Shown here in pieces: positions 53,900 to 64,000 of a DNA stretch of 64,000 nt. The translations under genes and the position numbers were made by a program. Source of the stretch: Chlorophyllum brunneum (taxonomy: Eukaryota > Basidiomycota > Agaricomycetes > Agaricales > Agaricaceae). Position 1 is the stretch's first letter, and each line of letters begins with the position of its first letter. The notes beneath the pieces are model-generated. The model was not told the origin of the DNA, ran no database searches, and saw nothing but the letters and a program-made list of their open reading frames with translations. The stretch spans positions 930,001 through 994,000 of the forward strand of contig OY756148.1 of assembly GCA_963576785.1 (NCBI GenBank), in the 5' to 3' direction.

Positions 53900-56800
53900 G
53901 AACAACCTGGGCCATCTGGAGGGCGTTAGGGTATTCTCATTTAACGTTGCAAAATCATATATATACGTTGATGTACTGCTCGAGAAGTTGAAATCAGACT
54001 TCGATATTCTCTTTTTCCAAGAGCCTCCGTGGAGGTTCATCCGCACTGCTCCCTCGACCACTGATGTGGAAGGGGAAGATGTTACTGGCGCACCTAAGCA
54101 CCCTGACTGGCTTATGGTGGTGCGTCCCCCTATTCAGGGGTCCCTGCCCCGAGTGATGGCGTATGTACACACTCGGCTGCAACGTCTAAGGCCATCAATG
54201 AGGAGGGACCTCGTGGATCACCCTGATATCTTGGCGCTGACACTCTTCACTGATGCAAAGGCCCTTAATTTCCTGAACGTCTACTCAGACGATCAGCATA
54301 CCGCCATCAACTTCCTTCATGGGAAGGTTGATGTTCTTCCCCCATTCAACTTTATGAGTGGGGACTTCAACTGTCATTCTTCGGAGTGGGACCCTGAGGT
54401 TCTGCATCATCGAACAACAGCTCATAGGCTTATGGAAATGAGCTGCGATCTCGGTCTCGATTTGGTTATGCCAGCCAACCCGGGTCCGACGTTTGTTTCC
54501 CACAACCCAGATCTCCGTCCGTCGGTGATCGATCTGGTGTTTGTCTCATCTCCCGATGCATCGAGGACTTTTCCTTATCGGGACACATCTCTGCAGGGTA
54601 CGTCGGATCATGTTCCGTTGACCGTCACCCTTCCCATCACCCCTGTTGACATCGGGGTTGTCAAATCTGTCCTACCGAAGGGCTCCGATGAGGAGGAGGC
54701 CTTTTTGGGACACGTCATTGATGAGGTGACTGAGCTTTTTGATCAGCCCTCTCCAGAATCCCCGGATCAAGTGGATGCCTTGGCCTCGGCCGTGGCTGAA
54801 GCCTTCTCCGATGCGTGGACACACCACTCAAAGGAGATCCAGATTACGCGCCGCACTCATCCCTGGTGGGACAAGGCATGTGCTGCCTCCTTCTCCAGGT
54901 ACCAGGACTCTCGTAGTCGGGGTGACTGGGGGGACTTTAGGCGAGCTCATACAGCTGCCAAGCGCCGGTTCTTCGACTCTAAGATTGAGGAAATCGCTTC
55001 CACTAACAAGCGGCCATGGGACCTTATGGAATGGGTCAAGGCACGCAAGTTACCTCCCTGCGAGGCTATCCAGTTTAACGGACAGCCCTGTCATACCATG
55101 GGCTCTCTCTGGGATGCCCTCCACTCTACGTACAACTCCGCTGCTGATCAGCGGTGTGATGCATCTGTCCTCGACCCCCTCCCAGATCTTCCAGTCCGGG
55201 AGTGGGCCCCCTTCTCGGCGTTGGAACTTAAGGAGGCCTTGTCCTCCTGTTCTAATACGTCCTCTCCAGGTCCGGACCACATTACGTGGTCCCATCTGAA
55301 GTACATTGTCATCGATGAAGATTGTTTGACGGTGTTCCTGCGTTTGGCCAACACCTGCCTCTCGGTGGGGCACTGGCCACGCAGTTTTAAGGAGTCGCTC
55401 TCGGTTATCATCCCGAAGCTGGGGAAGCCCTCCTACTCCACCCCCAAGGCGTTCAGGCCAATCGTTCTCCTGAACATGCTTGGTAAACTGGTTGAGAAAA
55501 TGCTTTCCAACTGTATCCAGTTTGATGCCATTAAACATGACATCTTTCATCCCCATCAACTTGGAGGCATTCGCCAACGTTCCACTGAGGACGCCGGGTT
55601 GTTCCTTACCCACCTAGTTCGCGCTGGGTGGGCTAAAGGTCTCAAGACGAGCGTGGTTGCTTTTGACATCGCTCAGTTCTTTCCCTCTCTTAACCATGAG
55701 ATGCTCATGGCTATTCTTTCCAAGCAGGGGTTCCCACTTAACGTGCGAACCTTCTTTGCTTCGTATTTGGTGGGCCGTTCTACTGTCTACACATGGAACG
55801 GCTTCTCCTCTGACCCTCGGGGTGCAGATGTGGGCGTCGGGCAGGGCTTCTGCCATGTCCCCCGTCCTCTCTGGCCTCTATATCGTGCCCCTCATGAAGG
55901 TTTTCGACTTGCGGATCACCTCCCCTGGGTGTACTCTGCTGTCGTATGTCGATGACGGTACCGTCGTTGCCCAGGCTAAGACCTGGGACGAGAACTTGGA
56001 CACCCTCAAAGGGGCGTACATCGTTCTCTTCAATCTTTTTGTAGCATTCGCACTTGTCATGGAGCATGATAAGTCCGAGCTCTTCCACTTCTCTAGGAAG
56101 CCTGGAGACATCAATCCCCCCCTTGATCTTGGCTTCGGCCCATTCACAGGGAACACTCCTCTTTGCCCTAAGACCTATTGGAGGTACCTGGGCTTTTACT
56201 TCGACCGTGCCCTGAATTTTCAGGAACATGTTCGACACTACTCTACCAAGGCCCTCTCCACCGTGAAAGCAATGGGGATGCTGGGTAACTCCTCCCGCGG
56301 TCTGACCCCCAAGCAGAAGCGGCTCCTCTTCAGGTCATGTGTCGTACCTATTGCGACATATGGCTTCCGTCTGTGGTATTTTGATAAGGCTCGGTGCAAG
56401 GGCCTCATCAAATCCCTAAACACTATGCAACGCAAGGCTGCGTTGTGGATCACCAGTACGTTCCGCACCTCTCCATCCGGCGGCGTCGAGGCCCTCGCTG
56501 GCCTCATCCCCGTCTACCTCCATCTGAAGAAGTTGGCCTCAAGAGCAAACTACCGTCTCTCCACCCTCTCCGATACCCACCCTCTTTGATCCCTTCTTGA
56601 TCGTCCGAATGCCAAGAGTGCCCCCCCGCACCCTCTCTCCATCTCCCTCCTGTCTGACCGGCTTGGTAGGCAGGTCAAAGGCTCTCTTATGGAAGCTCTT
56701 TCCGTGCTCCCATCCCTCACTGAACAGTTTGACCCCTGCTCTGCAGCGGCTCAACCTGGTCACTGTCTCCTGGACCACTTTGCGGCCCAGGTCCTTTTCC

Positions 56801-57759
56801 ACGACTCTCCTCGTTCTCGTGACGAGAGGGCTGTGCACATAAGGCATCTGAATGGCACCCTGGACCGTGCCAATGCCAACCCTCGGGTTCTCACTGTGGC
56901 CACAGATGCTAGTCTACCGCTGCAGGGGGAGTTCCAGGCAGTCTCTGCTGCCCATATCTACTGGTCGGGCCGGCGTGTTTTTCAGACGAGACATGCGGCA
57001 GGTCGAGTGACGGCTCCTGATGCTGAGCTGTACGCTATCCGGATCGCAATTGGGAAGGCCGTTGGCCTCCCTGATTGCGACTCCATTGTTTTGTTCACTG
57101 ACTCCCTAGGCTCGGCTAGGAGAGCGGTGGACCCTTCCGTTCACTCAGGTCAAGCTCATTCGCTTGCCGTGTGTAACGCCCTTATGGAGTGGTTCGAGGG
57201 TCACCCCGAACGCTCCGTCCACATCTGGCACACCTATTCTTCGGAGAAGTGGGCCATTCACGGTGCAGTACACCAATACTGCACCGAACTTCAGGTTGCC
57301 GCGGGTTCCCGTCCGCACACCTCCCTTGACTACCTTTGTCAGAGGGCCGTCAGATCCTGCCAGGATGCCTGGATCACTCGATTCCAGGATCCTACTTACT
57401 CGGGTAGCCAGTTCATGGCTCTCGAAGGGCGCAACGGTAAGCCCCTCCAGCCCACTTACCTCCATGGAGGTTCGTGGCTGCCTTCTGCCGCAGCGGAGTC
57501 CAACTCGCTGTCCGCCCGCATGTGTAGGGTTATACTCAACCATGCACCTATCGGGGCCTATAAGTCTCGATTCTTCCAAGACGAACCATTCTGGTGTCCG
57601 TGCAGAGCTCCCTTCGAGTCCCGCGTGCATATTCTTACCAACTGCGGTCGGTTTGATACCTCTCGGGGGTATCCTGCTACGCCGGGTGCCCTTGTCAAGT
57701 TCCTGAAAGCGAACCCTCAGGCGTTCGCCTTCCCATCCGTTCCCCAGGGAATTGGATAA
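53892..57759 (+). pseudogene. LINE-A ORF2 of A4 (EN-RT-RNase H)
   Basis: About 1,289 codons. EN: FFQEPPWRF (about 43), GDFNCHSSEWDP (about 156), SDH (about 239). RT: FDIAQFFPS (about 590), GVGQG, YVDDG (55,945; about 685). RNase H: ATDASLP (about 1004), DAELYAI, FTDSLGS. C-terminal CPCRAPFESRVHILTNC. Breaks: an extra base at about 55,848 right after GVGQG and TGA 56,587-56,589. Both are shared with A3. As it stands the protein would end within the RT before YVDDG, so this copy cannot mobilise itself. Confidence 0.92.
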
Positions 57760-58265
57760 CTGGCTCAGGGTGGGTGGGTTATTGTCCAGCACCGGGGGCC
57801 CCTGGTGAAGACTTGGCAACGGTTTCGGCGACCGATGAACGGAGTTGGTCCCTACGGCAACTAGGTGTGGTGAAGATGCCGATAGCCACACAAATGGTGC
57901 GGTCAATTACTCTGGCAAGGGTGACCGTGGCCGGGGGACTGAGTCTCAGTAAAAGGGAGTTGGGGCTTAGCTGGGCTAGTAACTGGGTGGGTCTCCACTG
58001 CTGGGCATTTACAGTGAATTAACACCTACTGACCGGGCCTGGTCTCTGGACTGGGTCGCTGGTTGGGAGACCTCCCTGCCCACTCGCCTCCTCTAGCGTC
58101 CACTCCCCTCGCCCTTCGGGCTCGGGAGTAGGATGCGGTTCCTCCTACCGTTGGTCTTGGGCAATGGTACTTCTGCTTGGTAGGGCATAGTTACCACTTT
58201 CTCCGTAGATACCCGCTAGTTTACTCTTTTGTATCCCGGCCGCGGGCTGCGTTCGAGCACCGCGT

Positions 58266-58291
58266 AATAAATCGGCCTTAGGCCATGATTC
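58266..58291 (+). terminator. LINE-A poly(A) signal and terminal hairpin
   Basis: AATAAA at 58,266-58,271, then GGCC-TTA-GGCC (58,274-58,284) and CATGATTC directly before the poly(A) at 58,292. The same block ends every LINE-A 3' end here. The hairpin is a plausible RT recognition element; the AATAAA-to-tail distance of 21 nt is normal. Confidence 0.6.
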
Positions 58292-58309
58292 AAAAAAAAA
58301 AAAAAAAAA

Positions 58310-59081
58310 GAGACATGCGGCAGGCCAAGTGACAGCTCCTGATGCGGAGCTGTACGCTATCCAGATCGCAATTGGGAAGGCTACCAGCCTCCCTGACTGC
58401 AACTCCATTATCCTGTTCACTGACTCCCTTGGCTCAGCCAAGAGAGCGGTGGACCCCTCTGTTCACTCTGGCCAGGCTCACTTGCTTGCCGTGTGTAATG
58501 CTCTTATGGAATGGTTTGGGAGTCACCCCAAATGCTCCCTTCATGTCTGGCACACTTACTCATCCAAGAAGTGGGCCATCCATGGCACTGTACATTGGTA
58601 CTGTACCAAGCTCCAGGTCTCTGCGGGTTCCCATCTGCAAACCTCCCTTGACTCCCTTCATCAGAAGGTCGTCAAATCATGTCAGGATGCCTGGATCACT
58701 CAATTCCAGGATCCTACTTACTCGGGCAGCCAATTTATGGCTCTCGAAGGGTGTAACGGTAAGCCCCTCCAGCCCACTTACCTCAATGGAGGTTTGTGGC
58801 TGCTTTCTGCCACAGCAGAGTCCAACTTGCTGTCTGCCCACATGTGTAGAGTTATACTCAACCATGCACCTATTGGGGCCTACAGGTCTTGGTTCTTCCA
58901 GGACAAACCATTCTGGTGTCCATGTGGGGCTCCCTTTGAGTCTCGCATGCATATTCTTACCTCTTGTCCAAGGTTCAACTCCTCTAGGGGGTACCCTACT
59001 ATGCCAGGTGCCCTTGTCAAGTTCTTGAAGATGAACCCTCAGGCGTTTGCCTTCCCATCCATTCCTCAGGGAATTGGATAA
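58310..59081 (+). pseudogene. LINE-A RNase H C-terminal part
   Basis: An open fragment of about 257 codons from HAAGQVTAPDAEL (catalytic Glu) through FTDSLGS (Asp) to the C-terminal CPCGAPFESRMHILTSC and GIG-stop. It lacks the first RNase H Asp and any ORF2 start, so it is not a gene. Confidence 0.75.
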
Positions 59082-59635
59082 CTGGCTCAGGGTAGGTGGG
59101 TTATTGTTCAGTACCGGAGGCCCTTGGTGAAGACCTGGTGAATGTGTTTGGTGACCAATGAATGGACCTAACCCCTTCGGTGACTAGGTGTGGTGAAGAT
59201 GCCAATAGCCACACAAATGGTGCAGCCAATTGCTCTGGCAAGGGCAACCATGGCCAGGGGATGGGGTCCAAGTAAGAGGGAGTTGGGTGCTTAACTGGGC
59301 TAGTAACTGGGTACATTGCCACTGCTGGGCATTTACAGTGAATTAACACCTACTGACCAAGCCTGGTCTTTGGACTGGGTTGCTGGTTGGGGGACCTCCC
59401 TGCCCACTTGCCTCCTCTGGCGTCCACTCCCCTCGCCCTTTGGGCTTGGGAGTAGGATGCAATTCTGTCTACTGTTGGTTTTGGGCAATAGTACATCTGC
59501 TTAGTGGGGTGTGTCCACCACTTCTCTGTAGATACCTGCTAGATTACTCTTTTGTTTTCTGGCCGCAGGCTGTGTTTGAGCACCACATAATAAATTGGCC
59601 TTAGGCCATGATTCAAAAAAAAAAAAAAAAAAAAA
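58310..59635 (+). mobile_element. 5'-truncated LINE-A
   Basis: Starts inside RNase H directly after the A4 poly(A) and ends in its own poly(A) 59,615-59,635. ORF2 is open from the start to the normal stop at 59,079-59,081, then the 3' UTR. It is moderately CpG-depleted, older than A4. Neither flank gives a target duplication. Confidence 0.85.
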
Positions 59636-61618
59636 GATATCAGGGCTCTCGGAGCTGTGGTAACTGGGGGGACTTTAGGCATGCTTGTACAGCAGCCAAA
59701 CATTGGTTCTTCAATTCCAAGATTGAGAAGATTGCTTCTACTGGCAAATGGCCTTGGGACCTCATAGAGTGGGTCAAGGCTTGCAAGCTACCCCCCTGTG
59801 AGGCTATCCAGTTTAATGGACAGCCTTATTATGGTATGGATTCCCTTTGGGATGCTCTCCATTTGACTTACAACTCTGCCACTGATTGGCAGTGTAACAT
59901 GTCTGTTCTTGACCTTCTCCCTGATCTTCCAGTCAGGGAATGGGCCCCCTTGTTGGCATTGGAGCTTATGGAAGTGTTGTCCTCCTGCTCTAATACATCC
60001 TTTCTGGGGCCAGACCATATTACGTGGTCCCACCTCAAGTGCATTGTCATCGATGAAGATTGTTTGATAGTGTTCCTGTGCTTGGCCAATGCCTGCCTCA
60101 TAGTGGGTCACTGGTCTCACAGCTTCAAGGAGTTGCTCTTGGTTATTATTCTGAAACCAGGGAAGCCCTCCTACTCTACCCCCAAGGCATTCAGGCCTAT
60201 CATTCTCCTGAACATGCTTGGTAAATTGGTTGAGAAAATGCTCTCTAACCAAATCCAGTTTGATACCATTAAATATGACATCTTTCATCCCCACCAACTT
60301 GGAGGCATCCGCCAACATTCCACTGAGGACACCAGGTTGTTCCTTACCCATCTGGTTTGCACTAGGTGGGCGAAGGGTCTCAAGATGAGTATGGTTACCT
60401 TTGACATCACTCAGTTCTTCCCCTCCTTGAACCATGAGATGCTCATGCCCATACTCGCCAAGCAGGGGTTCCCACTTAATGTGAGGACCTTTTTTGCTTC
60501 ATATTTGGTGGGCCATTCTACCATCTATATGTGGAATGGCTTCTCCTCCGATCCCTGGGGTGCAGATGTGGGCATTGGACAGGGCTCTGCTATGTCTTTG
60601 GTCCTCTCTGGCCTCTATATCACCCCTCTTATGAAGGTCTTTGACCTACGGTTTACTTCCCCTGGGAGTACTCTGTTGTCTTGCATCGACAACGGTACCA
60701 TTGTTACCCAGGCTAAGATCTGGGACAAGAACTTGGATACTCTTAAGGGGCATACATAGTTCTCTTCAATCTTTTTGTAGTGTTCGTGCTTGTCATGGAA
60801 CATGACAAGTCCAAACTTTTCCACTTTTCCAGGAAGCCTGGAGATATGAATCCCTCTCTTGACTTGGGCTTTGGTCCGTTCACAGGGGACACTCCTCTCT
60901 GCTCTAAGACCTATTGGAGGTACCTGGGCTTCTACTTTGATCATGCCCTGAACTTCTAGGAGTATGTTTGACATTACTTTACCAAGGCTCTCTCTACCAT
61001 GAAAGCAATGGGGATGCTTGGTAACTCCTCCCACAGTCTGACCCCCAAGCAGAAGTGGCTTCTCTTCAGGTCATGTGTTATGCCTATTGGGACATATGGC
61101 TTCCATCTGTGGTATTTTGACAAGGCTCAATGTAAGGGTCTTCTCAAATCTCTCAATACCATGCAATGCAAGGCTGCATTGTGGATCACTGGTGCATTCT
61201 GCACCTCCCCCTCTGGCAGTACCAAAGCCCTCACTGGTCTCATCCCCATCCACCTCCATCTGAAGAAGTTGGTCTCAAGAGTAAACTACTATCTTGCCAC
61301 TCTTTCTGATACCCACCCTCTTCAATCTCTCCTTGATCATCTGAATGCCAAGGGTGCCCCCCCACACCCTCTCTCTGTCTCCCTTTTGACCAATCATCTC
61401 ATCAGGCAGGTCAAGGGTTCCCTCATGGAAGCTGTCTCCGTGCTCCCATCCCTTACTGAATAGTTTGACCCCTGCTCCACAGTGGCTCAACCTGGTCATT
61501 ATCTCCTGGACCACTTTGTGGCCCAGGTGTCCTTCCACAACTTTCCTTGTTCTTGTGATGAGAGGGCTGTGCATATATGGTATCTAAACAGTACCTTGGA
61601 ATATGCTAATGCTGATCC
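59636..61618 (+). pseudogene. LINE-A RT fragment, heavily decayed
   Basis: LINE-A from the end of the endonuclease linker through the RT to the start of RNase H. The active site reads SCIDNG instead of SYVDDG (second Asp lost). There is a frameshift near 60,750, stops near 60,958 and 61,461, and 7 of 9 CpGs compared with A4 are lost in the 160 bp near 60,018-60,178. Poly(A) of the preceding copy abuts it. It is ended at 61,618 by a Gypsy LTR. Confidence 0.85.
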
Positions 61619-61911
61619 TGTTATGACCTTAGTCTGAGGCTCAGGTTGCAAGTCTTTGGATAAAGACAAGGAAGTAGAGAAGAGAGTAAGGGATGATACA
61701 ATTGGTAAAGTGTAAGGAATACATCAAGTATTACTACACTTTATATACTAGTGGTACGAGCTAAGAATAAAGGAGCAGAGTAAAGGAGTCATAGGGAACG
61801 AGTAGAATGAGTCAGTAAGAGTACAGCCATAAGGGGTGAAACAGATACGTAGGAATGATAAATGTGACGGGCATATGATAGGAATGTACTATCTATCTAT
61901 AGTTCATAACA
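61619..61911 (-). repeat. Ty3/Gypsy 3' LTR
   Basis: A 293-bp LTR with terminal inverted repeat TGTTATGA...TCATAACA, inserted in decayed LINE-A. A polypurine tract follows on the inner side, which fixes it as the 3' LTR of a minus-strand element whose pol lies to the right. A TATATAAAG box occurs on the minus strand (61,739-61,748). The 5' LTR is outside the window. Confidence 0.85.
61739..61750 (-). promoter_or_regulatory. TATA box in Gypsy LTR
   Basis: The minus strand reads TAGTATATAAAG about 160 nt into the LTR, a fitting place for the U3 promoter. Eye-based call. Confidence 0.5.
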
Positions 61912-61914
61912 ATA

Positions 61915-61931
61915 CCTCCCTTTTTACTTTC
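61915..61931 (-). other. Polypurine tract
   Basis: The minus strand reads GAAAGTAAAAAGGGAGG three bases from the LTR edge: the primer site for plus-strand DNA synthesis of the Gypsy element. Confidence 0.75.
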
Positions 61932-62086
61932 ATGACCCCATGAAATACCGTAGTCTACTTATCGTCTTGTTCTTTGTGTAAGACGTTGACAAGCTGACGT
62001 TTGGTAGGACCAATCATCGGGGTTCCTGATTTGCGTCGACATACAATCCAAAAGGGGGCATAGTCTTGGCCTCCTCTGAAGAGGGC

Positions 62087-62102
62087 TATGGTACGTCCTT
62101 TG
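62087..62102. repeat. Target-site duplication of LINE-A in Gypsy ORF (left)
   Basis: TATGGTACGTCCTTTG; partner TATGGTGCGTCCTTTG at 62,693-62,708 (15 of 16). Confidence 0.93.
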
Positions 62103-62692
62103 GCATTCACTTTCCCATCCATTCCTCAGGGAATTGGATAACTGGCTTAGGGTAGGTGGGTTATTGTCCAGCGCCGGAGAACTCTGGCAAAAGTCTGGTG
62201 AAGACCGTTGGAGTTTTATGAACAGAGTTGTCCCCTTTGGCGACTAGGTGTGGTGAAGATGCCGACAGCCACACAAATGGTGCGGCCGATTACTCTGGCA
62301 AGGGTGACCGTGGCCAGGGGGTCAACTCTCAGTAACAAGAACTCTGGGGGCTAGTAACCAGACCGGTAACTGGGGTGTTTCCACTGCTGGGCATTTATAG
62401 TGAATTAACACCTACTGACCAGGCCTGGTTTTTGGACTGGGTTGCTGGTTGGGGGACCTCCCTGCCCACCTGCCTCTTCTGGCGTCCACTCCCCTCGCCC
62501 TCCGGGCTCGGGAGTAGGATGCAATTCCTCCTACCATTGGTCCTGGGCAACGGTACTTTTGCTTGGTAGGGCATAATTACCACTTTCTCCATAGATACCT
62601 GCTAGTCTACTCTTTTGTATTCCGGTGGCAGGCTGTGTTCGAGTGCCGCGTAATAAATCGGCCTTAGGCCATGATTCAAAAAAAAAAAAAAA
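62103..62692 (+). mobile_element. Short 5'-truncated LINE-A
   Basis: 590 bp: the last dozen codons of ORF2, the complete 3' UTR, AATAAA, the terminal hairpin and poly(A) 62,678-62,692. It is an ordinary TPRT insertion with a 16-bp duplication, and the only LINE insertion here whose target is not another LINE, module E or an unidentified flank. It interrupts the Gypsy extra ORF. Confidence 0.95.
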
Positions 62693-63536
62693 TATGGTGC
62701 GTCCTTTGAACATAGTGGTATCATTTGTTTTGGCTACAACGAGGTTGTGTATTATCTCCTCCCAGTAGTTTTCTTCAAACTGTCCTCCATCTTTGAGTGT
62801 AAGATAAGATGGGGGCGGATTGAATATCATTGGTTTGGGTGGTGGGTCCATATCAGGCAGTTGTATAAGGAGGTGGTCTACTTTATCTCGCATGTCTGGT
62901 TCCATTAGATGGTCTGGGACAGATTTGTCGATTTCTTCCATTCCTTTGTCCAACCAGTCCTGTTCATCGTCTTTGTGGTAGGGTGGTTTGTTGGGTAAGG
63001 TGGTGGAGATGTATGAGTTGAGATCCATTAGTCTCCATACAAGTCTGTAGGTGGGATTGTCGCTCGAGTCGGTGAGGTGATTGAGTCTTTTGCCTGTCAT
63101 GATTAAGGTACTTTGGATGCATTTCTTTGCATCAGAGTGCACTAGTATGTTGAGGTTGGTGGCTGCTTTGTCTAATAACTCCTTCATAAGTTCATGTTTC
63201 CCAGTTGACATGGCAGCAGGAAGGGCTCTGGTAGTGGTGATGAGTAGAATGCAGCTCAGGGCTTTGGCTTGGATTTGGAGGTTGTTGATGGCATGTGTGA
63301 TGTATGTGAGTCCTTTGGTTGTGGCAGTATAATGCTCGATTTGATCTTTGGTGGACTGAGCATCGAGGAGATTGTTAAGTTCTTGTTCGAATTCTGCGTC
63401 GTCGGCTGGGAAGGGGGTGGGTTTGTGTTTGGTGTGCATGGCGTGTTGTGAAGGTAATTGGCAAAGTTTATGGTGCAATGGATACAGCATGAGGTGCGTC
63501 GAGTGTAGTGATCTCTTGTAACATGGGGTTTGTTGT

Positions 63537-64000
63537 TCATAATTGTTGCTTTTTACCCCCCCTTTTTATAGGTTTTGTCCTCGAAATCTTGTCTAAAAAT
63601 TCTTGAACTGCCTCCTTAGCATTTTCTAACTCTGACTTATTCTCCCATGTGTCTTCCTCAGAGGTATACCCTTTCCAGTGTACTAGGAATTGATTTCGTC
63701 GTCCTCTTTTGTGATGTCCTTGGATTTTGTCTACCTCATATTGCTCTTCATTGTTGATAATCTCGGGCATTGGTGGTAGTAGGGTGCGCTGGCTGTCGAA
63801 CTTGGGTTTTCGATAGGGAGAAAGGAGTCTGCTGTTAAACACATCGTATATTGCCCATGTTTCAGGTAATTCCAATTGGTAGCTTGGTTCACCTATTTTT
63901 GCTTTTATCCTGAATGGTCCATATCATTTGTGATCCAGCTTTTTGGTTGGTCTCGTTGTCCTGATATTACTTGCTTTGAGCCAAACCTGTTCTCCTGGGG
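63537..64000 (-). pseudogene. Gypsy integrase C-terminus with GPY/F and chromodomain (partial)
   Basis: End of pol. Reading from the window edge: VWLKASNIRTTRPTKKLDHK, then a stop TGA (63,924-63,926) and YGPFRI (GPY/F module), then ELPETWAIYDVF, and a chromodomain (about 63,585-63,745: YEVDKIQGHHK, QFLVHWKGYTSEEDTWEN, FLDK). It ends at TGA near 63,537. Integrases of this type join the cDNA to chromatin, with the chromodomain reading histone methylation. The stop shows the copy is dead, and the catalytic core is off-window. Confidence 0.88.

Larger units (their letters stand above)
51790..58309 (+). mobile_element. LINE-A copy A4, full length
   Basis: 6.52 kb from CATCGCCTCTTTTCCCGG to poly(A) 58,292-58,309, with the same layout as A3 on the opposite strand. 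The left flank is LINE-C RNase H; the right flank is another LINE-A RNase H fragment. No target duplication is seen. It shares with A3 all three main breaks (ORF1 TGA, ORF2 frameshift, ORF2 TGA). Confidence 0.93.
61955..63490 (-). pseudogene. Extra 3' ORF of the Gypsy element, split by a LINE-A insertion
   Basis: A frame downstream of pol, from Met at 63,490 (MLYPLHHKLC) to TAG 61,955-61,957. It is continuous (about 310 aa) once the LINE-A insertion (62,103-62,692 plus one 16-bp duplication) is ignored. It has charged, helical-looking stretches (EFEQELNNLLDAQ, HELMKELLDKAATNL) and a C-terminal RGGQDYAPFWIVCRRK segment. I see no CCHC knuckle, signal peptide or membrane segment, and I do not recognise the family. 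It ends about 24 nt before the polypurine tract. It is separate from pol, which stops at 63,537. Confidence 0.65.

Noticed and set aside
51790..58309. A3 and A4 as terminal inverted repeats of one large DNA transposon
   Set aside because: Each arm is a complete LINE with its own 5' end and poly(A). The enclosed DNA is other LINEs and has no transposase.

Overview
The window is a 64 kb nest of fungal retrotransposons, and I see no host gene in it. Two non-LTR (LINE) families of Tad1-like design make up most of it. In both, ORF1 is a gag-like protein with CCHC knuckles and ORF2 carries an APE endonuclease, a reverse transcriptase, an RNase H domain and a C-terminal Cys/His motif. I call them LINE-A (about 6.5 kb; 3' end ...AATAAA...GGCCTTAGGCC ATGATTC-poly(A)) and LINE-C (about 6.26 kb; 3' end ...CATGATGATTT-poly(A)). 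There is a fragment of a third family (LINE-D), and the right edge holds the 3' end of a chromodomain Ty3/Gypsy element on the minus strand. Tad1-like LINEs with RNase H, a chromovirus, and strong CpG to TpG/CpA decay suggest a filamentous fungus, probably a basidiomycete (Agaricomycetes). The organism assignment is inference.

Layout. 1-12 kb: module S plus LINE-A, a LINE-A fragment, module S plus LINE-C, and a decayed LINE-C (C1) split by a large module S plus LINE-A insertion (5,357-12,111). 12-23.5 kb: the rest of C1, then repeats of type E and S each fused to truncated LINEs. 23.5-31 kb: a LINE-A copy (A2) hit three times by LINE-C. 30.9-37.4 kb: nearly full-length A3 (minus). 37.4-39.4 kb: LINE-D and LINE-A scraps. 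39.4-51.8 kb: LINE-C copy C2 containing the best-preserved copy, C3 (42,811-49,070, 15-bp target duplication). 51.8-58.3 kb: A4 (plus), almost identical to A3 and inverted relative to it. 58.3-61.6 kb: two truncated LINE-A copies. 61.6-64 kb: a Gypsy LTR, polypurine tract, an extra 3' ORF and the integrase C-terminus, with a small LINE-A insertion.

The most interesting content is a set of composite elements. An about 885-nt module S has a tRNA-like head with A and B boxes, a constant hairpin-bearing 3' end, and no TTTT on its sense strand. It is joined at that same 3' end to different internal points of LINE-A (three times) and LINE-C (twice). A related module E is joined to LINE-C twice. One S-A unit is bounded by a 14-bp target duplication, so it integrated as one unit. 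This matches template jumping by a LINE reverse transcriptase onto a small-RNA template, as in the MINE (WEIRD plus MGL) elements of Magnaporthe. A second notable point is that three insertions, involving both families, fall at the same V-L-D-P-L-P codons of LINE ORF2.

LINE RNAs would supply the ORF1 RNA-binding protein and the ORF2 endonuclease/RT/RNase H that insert their own copies and the S/E chimeras. No LINE copy here is fully open: even A3, A4 and C3 carry stops or a frameshift.
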